Positions 58,432 to 64,000 of a stretch of 64,000 nucleotides of DNA are shown here, piece after piece. A program made the translations under genes and the position numbers. The notes below the pieces were generated by a model that saw only the letters and a list, made by a program, of their open reading frames with translations, made no database searches and was not told the DNA's origin. The first letter of the stretch is position 1; each line of letters starts with the position of its first letter. The stretch comes from VRUE01 sp963712595. GTDB lineage: Bacteria > Actinomycetota > Thermoleophilia > Solirubrobacterales > 70-9. Where the stretch lies: the NCBI GenBank assembly GCA_963712595.1, contig CAVQIM010000003.1, positions 434,001 through 498,000 of the forward strand, read 5' to 3'.

Positions 58432-59948
58432 CAACTCAACCCGAAGTGCTCGAGCACCACTGGAACCACGTCCCGCAGCGCCCACTGATCGCGCTCGTCC
58501 GGACTGTCCGGCCCGCAGCCGACGAAGAGCAGTGGGCCGAGCGAGTCGCCTGCTCGCAGCGAGCCGTGACTGCCGCCGCCTGCGTGGGTGACTCCCCCCC
58601 AGTCGACCGCCTCGTAACCCTCGGCCAGCGAGAGGACGAAGTCGCCGGCGTGCGGGCCGGTCAGGGCCGACCAGACTCTGGCGAGCGGGTCTGGGTAGAC
58701 CTCGCTGCGCAGCCGTCCCTCCTCGATCTGCGCCTCAAGCACTCCCAGGTCGCCATCGAGGCGCCAGCGGCCGCCGCGGAGATCGGCGACCGCCGTGCCG
58801 GGACCGAAGCTGAGGCGTTGCCCGTTGCGTTCGATCACCGCGACCGCATCACTTCCCGGCGTACCCGGCGCCTCGCGATGCAGGGCACCTCCGTCGCTGG
58901 ACTCCATGCGGCAGACCAGGTCGATGCCTTCGATCTCAACCAGCGCACGCCGCACTTCCTCCGGGTCGGCGCGTTCGCCGTTGCAGGGCAAGAGGTAGAC
59001 GTGGGCGGCGCGGCCGGTAGGGCTGACCGCGAGCTGTGCCCGCTCGGGCTCCGACTCGGAGGGGCGAAGCACCGACCACTCGCGGGCGAGCAGGTCGGCG
59101 AGCGGCAGGCCCCGCTGCACCTCCGTCTGCGCATGATCGGCGAGCAGGATCAGGGCGTGGTCCTCGAGGAAGCGGTCCAGGCCTCCCGCCGCATCGACCA
59201 GTTTCGAGAAGCAGTGATCGGCCTTGGCAATCGACTCGACGCTCGCCCCTGGCCCGAAGCGGTGGGAGTAGTTGTCGTTGTCCGGCAGCGAGAAGAGGAG
59301 GAAGTCGAACCCGTCCGCCTTGGCCAGCTCGGCGGCGCAGCAGGCCGAGTAGCCGTCGCGGCTACCCGGGATCGAGGTCGACTTGCAGGGGACCTCGCGG
59401 CTTGCGTAGAGGTCTCCGTAGAAGAGCTCGCGCGGACCCCAGGTGTGATGGCGAAACTTGAGTCGGGTCGCATCGACCGCGCGGCGCAGCAGTCCCTCCA
59501 GCGAGACCTGGTGGCGATGGCGGCCCCGGTAGATCAGGAACGGCGTGCAGGCGGTGCGAAGAGCGGCGTCGTCGAGGTGCTCGAAGAGCGTCTCGAGGCT
59601 CGGGTTGAGGTGCGCGAGGTTCATGTTGTAGACGAGGTCGTAGAGGGCGCGGAAGATCCCGAAGGCGCGGCTGGCCTCGAGCGAGGAGCCGTACTCGACG
59701 TAGCGCCGCTCGAGCCGGTGGTACCAGTTCATGCCGCTGATCCAGTGCCCCTCCGCGCCGGCGCCGGTGACCATCTCGGCGCAGGCAACCGGGGTCACCG
59801 AGGGAAAGCTGGAGACGCAGTCCTCGACCAGGACCCCCCGTTCGATCAGGCGGGCGAAGGTTGGCGCACGTCCCTCGGCAACCGCGCGCAGGAGCATGTC
59901 CGTGCGCAGCGAGTCGACGTAGGTGAGGACGAGCTTCTTGGAGGCCAT
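58431..59948 (-). CDS. Alkaline phosphatase-superfamily protein (nucleotide pyrophosphatase/phosphodiesterase type)
   Basis: A 505-aa AlkP-fold hydrolase: KLVLTYVDSLRTDMLLRAVAEGRAPTFARLIERG at the start (metal Asp), SSFPSVTPVACAEMVTGAGAEGHWISGMNWY with the nucleophile Ser/Thr, LFSLPDNDNYSHRFGPGASVESI (metal ligands), ILLADHAQTEV and GGGSHGSL near the end. It hydrolyses phosphodiesters or phosphate esters; the substrate is not evident. No signal peptide. Overlaps the membrane glycosyltransferase-like gene by one base, suggesting a joint role in envelope polymer metabolism. ATG 59948 preferred over TTG 59957. Confidence 0.87.
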   Translation of the reverse strand: MASKKLVLTYVDSLRTDMLLRAVAEGRAPTFARLIERGVLVEDCVSSFPSVTPVACAEMVTGAGAEGHWISGMNWYHRLERRYVEYGSSLEASRAFGIFRALYDLVYNMNLAHLNPSLETLFEHLDDAALRTACTPFLIYRGRHRHQVSLEGLLRRAVDATRLKFRHHTWGPRELFYGDLYASREVPCKSTSIPGSRDGYSACCAAELAKADGFDFLLFSLPDNDNYSHRFGPGASVESIAKADHCFSKLVDAAGGLDRFLEDHALILLADHAQTEVQRGLPLADLLAREWSVLRPSESEPERAQLAVSPTGRAAHVYLLPCNGERADPEEVRRALVEIEGIDLVCRMESSDGGALHREAPGTPGSDAVAVIERNGQRLSFGPGTAVADLRGGRWRLDGDLGVLEAQIEEGRLRSEVYPDPLARVWSALTGPHAGDFVLSLAEGYEAVDWGGVTHAGGGSHGSLRAGDSLGPLLFVGCGPDSPDERDQWALRDVVPVVLEHFGLS

Positions 59949-60003
59949 TGCCGCCAATCATGCCGGTAGTGCCTCCCCAGCTCCGCCGGCAAGGACTCTG
60001 GAC

Positions 60004-60120
60004 TGAGGGCGGGTCTCGCCAGGGGCGGAGCGTCTTGTGCTTTTCTGCGCCGCCGCCGGCGGACAGCCGCCCACTGCCTTCAGAAAAGTTAAGCGGAGCC
60101 CCTGGCGAGACCCGCCCTCA
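60004..60120 (+). repeat. Structured intergenic repeat family 3, copy 2
   Basis: Outer stem of 23 perfect pairs (60004-60026 with 60098-60120), the longest in the window. Conserved loop blocks GGAGCGTCTTGT and TTAAGCGGA. Inner stem CTTTTCTG/CAGAAAAG (60040-60047 with 60081-60088). Its 3' arm covers the stop codon of the following minus-strand gene. Between two minus-strand genes, in antisense orientation. Confidence 0.82.
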
Positions 60121-60552
60121 CCGCAAAACCCGCAGCCCGGCGTGTTTGCGCTGGGCGCGGCGACGGCGCGAGAGGCCGAGCCAGGCGAGGGCGGCCAGGA
60201 CGAGCAGGGCCGCGGGCGAGATCAGGATCGAGATCGCCACGACGAGCAGGGCCGCGAGCGAGACGAGAAAGCCGAGCGCGCCAGAGCCGCTGCCCTCGCG
60301 GCGGCCGGCCGCGCTGACCACGTCGCTGACGACGATGCAGGCGAAAACCGCCCCGAGCAAGCAGAAGAAAGCGCCCACCGGGGTGCTGAGGTCAGCGGTC
60401 CCAGCGAGCAGAGCGCCGGCGACGATGCCGATGACCGCTGCGAGGATCGTCATCCGCCCACGAGCCGATCCGTGCGTGCCGGTGGTGCCGGCGAGCATCC
60501 CAATTGCGATGCCGATGCCGAGCTCGAGACAGATGCCGGAGAAGGATCCCAC
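60118..60552 (-). CDS. Small membrane protein of unknown function
   Basis: A 144-aa protein with four hydrophobic segments (ICLELGIGIAIGMLAG, MTILAAVIGIVAGALLAG, VGAFFCLLGAVFACIVV, LGFLVSLAALLVVAISILI) and a fifth partial one, ending in a basic Arg/Lys tail. A loop contains REGSGSG. The short overall length and Gly-rich helices recall small transporter or GlsB/YeaQ-like proteins, but no motif fixes the family. Divergent from the aminotransferase gene. Confidence 0.65.
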   Translation of the reverse strand: MGSFSGICLELGIGIAIGMLAGTTGTHGSARGRMTILAAVIGIVAGALLAGTADLSTPVGAFFCLLGAVFACIVVSDVVSAAGRREGSGSGALGFLVSLAALLVVAISILISPAALLVLAALAWLGLSRRRRAQRKHAGLRVLR

Positions 60553-60605
60553 GCGGAAAACCTAGCTCCCTGAGCCGCGCGGCGCTGATTCGGCACACTG
60601 TTCCA

Positions 60606-61973
60606 ATGCCAGACCCGCCCCACCGCCGTCGCGCCCACGCCCGCAGCAGCGACCTGGAGCGCTACGCGGGTCTCTTCGCCCAGCGGACGGCGGTGATGCG
60701 CTCCTCGGCGATGCGCGACTTGATGGCCGTCACCGCCCGGCCGGACGTGATCTCGCTGGCGGGAGGGCTGCCAGACACCTCGACCTTCCCGCCCCAGGCA
60801 TTCGCCGCGCAGATGACGCGGATCGCGCAGGAGTCGGCGGCGGAGGCACTGCAGTACGGCCCGACCGAGGGCTTCCGCGAGACGGTCGACTGCATCGTCG
60901 AGGTGATGGGTGCCGAGGGAATGCTGCCCGACCCCGAGGACGTGATCGTCACCACCGGCGGCCAGCAGGCGATCGACCTGATCTGCAAGGTGCTGGTCGA
61001 TCCCGGCGACGTCGTCATCTGCGAGGCGCCCACCTACCCCGGCGCGATCCCGGTCTTCTGCAGCTACCAGGCGGAGACGATCCAGATCGAGTGCGACGAG
61101 GACGGGATGCGGGTGGAGGAGCTGGAGCGGGTACTGGAGGAGCTCGACGGCGAGGGTCGACGTCCCAAGCTGATCTACTCGGTGCCGAACTTCCAGAACC
61201 CCGCCGGGGTGACGATGTCGCTGCAGCGCCGGCGGCGCCTGGTCGAGCTGGCGAGATCGCGCGAGCTGCTCGTGGTGGAGGACAACCCCTACGGCCTGCT
61301 GCGCTTCGGCGGCGAGGCGCTGCCGCCGCTCTACCAGCTCGACGGGGGCGACTTCGTCGTCTACGTGGGCACCTTCTCCAAGATCCTCTCCCCCGGCATC
61401 CGCCTCGGCTGGGCGGTGGCACCGCCACCGGTGATGGAGAAGATCGTGCTCGGCAAGCAGGCCGCCGACCTCTGCACCTCCACCCTGACCCAGTACTTCG
61501 TGCGCGAGTACTTCGCCCAGGGGCGCTGGACCGACTACATCGAGAGCCTGGTCGGGATCTACCGAAGCCGTCGCGACGCCATGATCGAGGCGCTGCGCAC
61601 CCACTTCCCGCCGCAGGCGAGTTGGACCGAGCCCGAAGGCGGCCTCTTCGTCTGGGCAACCCTTCCCGACTACATCGACACCAGCGACCTGCTGGCAAAG
61701 GCGCTGCGCGAGGACGTTGCCTTCGTTCCAGGCCAAGCCGCCTACGTCGACGGTCGCGGCCGCAGCTCGATGCGGCTCAACTTCTCCGCCGGCAACGAGG
61801 ACCGCATCCGCGAGGGGATTCGCCGCATCGGCAAAGTGATCGGCGAACAGGTCGAGCTCTACAGCGCCTTGACCGGCGAGCCCCCGGCGATGCCCGTGGT
61901 CGCACCGGAGGCCGCCTCGGCGGAGGGGGAGAACGTCGTGCCGTTTCGCAGGACGGGGGAGGAAAGCGGGTGA
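60606..61973 (+). CDS. PLP-dependent aminotransferase (class I, 2-aminoadipate/LysN-like)
   Basis: A 455-aa class I aminotransferase of the PLP fold typical of LysN and of MocR catalytic domains: DVISLAGGLPDTSTFP, LQYGPTEGFRETVDCIVEVM, VIVTTGGQQAIDLICKVLVDPGDVV, PNFQNPAGVTMSLQRRRRLVELA, VVEDNPYGLLRFGG and VGTFSKILSPGIRLGW with the Schiff-base Lys. There is no N-terminal GntR domain, so it is an enzyme rather than a MocR regulator. The C-terminal 40 residues are acidic. Its stop overlaps the ddl start (GTGA), which suggests a link to amino-acid supply for the wall. Confidence 0.92.
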   Translation: MPDPPHRRRAHARSSDLERYAGLFAQRTAVMRSSAMRDLMAVTARPDVISLAGGLPDTSTFPPQAFAAQMTRIAQESAAEALQYGPTEGFRETVDCIVEVMGAEGMLPDPEDVIVTTGGQQAIDLICKVLVDPGDVVICEAPTYPGAIPVFCSYQAETIQIECDEDGMRVEELERVLEELDGEGRRPKLIYSVPNFQNPAGVTMSLQRRRRLVELARSRELLVVEDNPYGLLRFGGEALPPLYQLDGGDFVVYVGTFSKILSPGIRLGWAVAPPPVMEKIVLGKQAADLCTSTLTQYFVREYFAQGRWTDYIESLVGIYRSRRDAMIEALRTHFPPQASWTEPEGGLFVWATLPDYIDTSDLLAKALREDVAFVPGQAAYVDGRGRSSMRLNFSAGNEDRIREGIRRIGKVIGEQVELYSALTGEPPAMPVVAPEAASAEGENVVPFRRTGEESG

Positions 61974-62902
61974 AGGTCGCGGTGCTGAAAGGCGGGCGGT
62001 CGCTGGAGCGGGGAGTGTCGCTGCGCTCCGGCGCTCGGGTCGAGGACGCGCTGGAGCGGCTCGGCTACGACGTGCTCTCGCTGGAGGCCGACTCAGCGCT
62101 GGTCAAGCGGCTGGCGGCCGGGCGGCCCGACGTCGCCTTCATCGCGATGCACGGGCGCGGCGGCGAGGACGGCACCGCTCAGGAGCTGCTCGAAATCCTC
62201 GGCATCCCCTTCACGGGACCGGGCGTGGCGGCCTGCACCCGCTGCATCGACAAGGTCCTGGCCAAGCACGATCTGCGCTCCGCCGGGGTCCCCACCCCCG
62301 ATTGGTTCGCCTTCAACGAAACGGCCTTCCGCGAACTTGGCGCCGGAGACGCCCTCGGCGGTATCGAGGAACGCCTCGGCTTCCCGCTCGTGGTCAAGCC
62401 AAGCCGCGGCGGCTCGGCGCTTGGAGTGAAATTCGCCGAGAGCTGGTTCGACGTTCCCGAGGCGCTTGTCTCGGCCTTCAGCTACGACGACCGGGTTCTG
62501 CTCGAGCGCTTCGTCGACGGGCGCGAGCTGGCGGTCAGCGTGCTCGGCGACGAGCCGCTGCCCGTGGTCGAGGCCATCCCCCGCGCCGGCGACAGCTACG
62601 ACTTCGAAGCCCGCTACGAGATCGGTCGCACCTCCTTCGTCTGCCCGGCTGAACTTGGCGAGGCCGAGGCGGCGAGGATCACCGAAACAGCGCTCGCCGC
62701 CTACAGGGCGCTCGGCTGCTCCGGCTTCTCCCGCGTCGACCTGATCCTCGGTGCCGACGGCCCGCAGGTACTCGAGGTGAACGCGATACCCGGCCTCACC
62801 GACACCAGCCTCCTCCCCCAGGCGGCGGAGGCGGCCGGCATGTCCTTCGAGCAGCTGGTCGAGAGGATCCTCGACCTGGCGCGGGCCCCGGTGGGCGCTT
62901 AA
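61970..62902 (+). CDS. ddl: D-alanine--D-alanine ligase
   Basis: A 310-aa ATP-grasp ligase: VAVLKGGRSLERGVSLRSG, FIAMHGRGGEDGTAQELLEILGIPFTGPG, LGFPLVVKPSRGGSALGV, VDGRELAVSVLG and LGCSGFSRVDLILGADGPQVLEVNAIPGLTDTSLLPQAAE. It makes the D-Ala-D-Ala dipeptide for peptidoglycan. GTG start coupled to the aminotransferase. The usual GxxSxE opening motif appears as GGRSLERGVS, with RGVS in place of ERxVS, within family variation. Confidence 0.92.
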   Translation: MKVAVLKGGRSLERGVSLRSGARVEDALERLGYDVLSLEADSALVKRLAAGRPDVAFIAMHGRGGEDGTAQELLEILGIPFTGPGVAACTRCIDKVLAKHDLRSAGVPTPDWFAFNETAFRELGAGDALGGIEERLGFPLVVKPSRGGSALGVKFAESWFDVPEALVSAFSYDDRVLLERFVDGRELAVSVLGDEPLPVVEAIPRAGDSYDFEARYEIGRTSFVCPAELGEAEAARITETALAAYRALGCSGFSRVDLILGADGPQVLEVNAIPGLTDTSLLPQAAEAAGMSFEQLVERILDLARAPVGA

Positions 62903-62911
62903 GAGGGGCCC

Positions 62912-62944
62912 TGTGTCGCCTGGAGGCTTTGCCCCCACGGCACA
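62912..62944. terminator. Stem-loop between convergent ddl and GNAT genes
   Basis: TGTGTCG (62912-62918) pairs with CGGCACA (62938-62944), with one G-U pair, and encloses TGG-A-GGC-TTT-GCC-C-CCA. It lacks a T-run, so it is not a classic intrinsic terminator, but a stem between two convergent stops is the likely transcript end for both. The remaining 40 bp to the GNAT stop show nothing clear. Confidence 0.45.
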
Positions 62945-62986
62945 CCGCTTGGCTTCGGGCGCTGCGGGCTCGTCGCTCGTCTGCAC

Positions 62987-63490
62987 CTACCTGGCCAGCC
63001 GGAGGCGCTGCACCGGCAGGCTGATACCGGCGCGGAATTCGTGGTCGAACTCCTGGCCGAACTCGCTGAATCCGTGACGGCGGTAGAACTCGCGGCTCGG
63101 ATTGCGGGCGAAGATAGCGACTTCGAGCGGTTCGTCGGTATTTGCGATTAGCCGCTCGAGCAGGGCATCGCCAACGCCGGTGCCGTCATAAGCCTCCGCG
63201 ACAAACACGCCGATGTCGCCGACCCCCTCGTCCGTGCGGTCGTACGTCACGGTGCCGATGATGCGACCGTCTACTAACGCTACGAGGTTGCGGCCGCGAT
63301 TGGCTGGCTTAGCCAGCATCGCTCGATACAGAGCGAGGTCTTCTTCCGTCGGCGGCAACACGGCCAGCTCGTTTTCCAGCACGGACTGCGTAACACCGGT
63401 CTCCGGATGCGCGTAGCGGGCCCGCCATGCGTGCTTCCTGAGCCATTGCACCGCCTCGGCGTCGGCCTCAGTCGCGCTCCTGGTCTCCAT
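62987..63490 (-). CDS. GNAT-family N-acetyltransferase
   Basis: A 167-aa GNAT protein: the acetyl-CoA strand GDIGVFVAEAYDGTGVGDALLERLI (motif A, here DGTGVGDAL for the Q/RxxGxG/A loop), VDGRIIGTVTYDR before it and VAIFARNPSREFYRRHGF after it. Substrate unknown. A long N-terminal helix-rich segment (ETRSATEADAEAVQWLRKHAWRARYA) is normal for the family. Likely transcribed alone. Confidence 0.87.
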   Translation of the reverse strand: METRSATEADAEAVQWLRKHAWRARYAHPETGVTQSVLENELAVLPPTEEDLALYRAMLAKPANRGRNLVALVDGRIIGTVTYDRTDEGVGDIGVFVAEAYDGTGVGDALLERLIANTDEPLEVAIFARNPSREFYRRHGFSEFGQEFDHEFRAGISLPVQRLRLAR

Positions 63491-63544
63491 TGCCCACAGC
63501 TTGACACTGGGCCGACTTCTCGGCCGGTCCCCGTCGCCCCCTGG

Positions 63545-64000
63545 CTAGGAGTCCTCGCCCTGGGCGAAGTCGTCGGGTGAGACCTCGTCGAGGAACTCCT
63601 TGAACTTGTCGACGACCTCCTCGGTGTCCTCGACATCGTGCTCGAACTCGATCGCCGACTCCTCGATCACGTCCTCGTCGGCGAAGATCGGGGCCGAGAC
63701 CCGCACCGCGAGGGCGAGGGCGTCGGAGGGCCGCGAGTCGATCTCCAGCTCCGAGCCGTTGATCGAGACCGTGATCGAGGCGTAGAAGGTGTTGTCGCGC
63801 AGCTCGGTCACCGAGACCCGCTCGCATTTGGCGTCGAGCTGCTCGAGCAGGTCGGAGAGCAGGTCGTGGGTCATCGGCCGCGGCGTCGAGGCCCCCTGCA
63901 GCTTCATCAGGATCGCGGCCGCCTCGGGGTGGCCGATCCAGATCGGCAGGAACTTGTTGCTGTCGACCGTCTTCAACAAAACGATCGGCTGCTTGCCGAC
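63545..64000 (-). CDS. Bifunctional nuclease (BFN/DUF151) family protein, partial
   Basis: The 5' end lies beyond the right edge. The visible ~151 residues include GKQPIVLLKTVDSNKFLPIWIGHPEAAAILMKLQG, RPMTHDLLSDLLEQLDAKCERVSVTELRDNTFYASI and IDSRPSDALALAVRVSAPIFADEDVI, the DUF151 signature (WIGxxEA and SRPSDAxALAxR). A family member from rice has nuclease activity; the bacterial role is unclear. The tail is strongly acidic (EFEHDVEDTEEVVDKFKEFLDEV). Confidence 0.9.
   Translation of the reverse strand, partial: VGKQPIVLLKTVDSNKFLPIWIGHPEAAAILMKLQGASTPRPMTHDLLSDLLEQLDAKCERVSVTELRDNTFYASITVSINGSELEIDSRPSDALALAVRVSAPIFADEDVIEESAIEFEHDVEDTEEVVDKFKEFLDEVSPDDFAQGEDS

Noticed and set aside
60081..60100. 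Family 3 as integron attC sites (GTTAAGC and GTTGAGT fit GTTRRRY in all three copies)
   Set aside because: No matching RYYYAAC partner on the other arm, no integrase, and no cassette-like gene spacing.

Overview
The window is GC-rich bacterial chromosome with tightly packed, often overlapping genes. It looks like a deep-branching actinobacterium of the Thermoleophilia/Solirubrobacterales type. That is an inference from three things: an rpsF-ssb-rpsR-rplI-(purA, helicase loader)-dnaB neighbourhood, a Bacillus-style qcrABC menaquinol:cytochrome c reductase, and a six-gene Mce array. No phage, IS transposase, CRISPR array or rRNA was seen. One tRNA (Lys, CTT) is present.

Layout. 1-18.4 kb is a mosaic of accessory and housekeeping genes: a partial LigD-type DNA ligase, an anti-anti-sigma factor, a DHFR-like reductase, a NlpC/P60 peptidase, and a PadR regulator divergent from a flavoprotein / Asp-nucleophile hydrolase / BacA-like cluster. 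These are followed by a DrrA-like ABC exporter with two permeases, a queuosine-salvage protein, two more alpha/beta hydrolases, an SGNH lipase, a DGPF protein with an ECF42-type sigma factor, and a DHA2 drug exporter divergent from an HxlR-SCP2 regulator. 19-28 kb holds replication and translation genes (rpsF, ssb, rpsR, rplI, purA, dnaC-like loader, dnaB) plus secreted and lipoprotein genes. 28-42.3 kb is an envelope-lipid region: six overlapping mce genes, a 1109-aa MMPL transporter, and two members of a four-cysteine secreted family whose third member is at 22 kb. 42.4-52.9 kb is a respiratory block read mostly on the minus strand: hemB, a fused AhbA-AhbB-like protein, hemL, a possible HepS-like protein, qcrA-qcrB-qcrC, menG, a polyprenyl diphosphate synthase, tatA, tatC. 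It makes haem, the menaquinone side chain and methylation step, the bc complex and the Tat system that exports the Rieske protein. 53-64 kb holds an ABC exporter, a Vps62-like protein, a YmdB-type phosphoesterase, a membrane glycosyltransferase-like protein with an AlkP-type phosphatase, a PLP aminotransferase coupled to ddl, a GNAT enzyme and a bifunctional-nuclease family protein.

The most unusual signal lies between genes. Three different families of about 90-120 bp elements recur in intergenic gaps: family 1 at 20.2, 25.8, 46.5 and 47.3 kb; family 2 at 28.2 and 52.9 kb; family 3 at 50.7, 56.8 and 60.0 kb. Each family has conserved unpaired core blocks, internal stems that change sequence between copies while staying paired (including G-U type changes), and for families 1 and 3 an outer stem whose sequence is private to each copy (up to 23 bp perfect). 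This is the signature of structured RNA, or of small mobile repeats living inside palindromes. Several genes also appear to be leaderless, with a TANNNT box 6-9 nt before the start codon.
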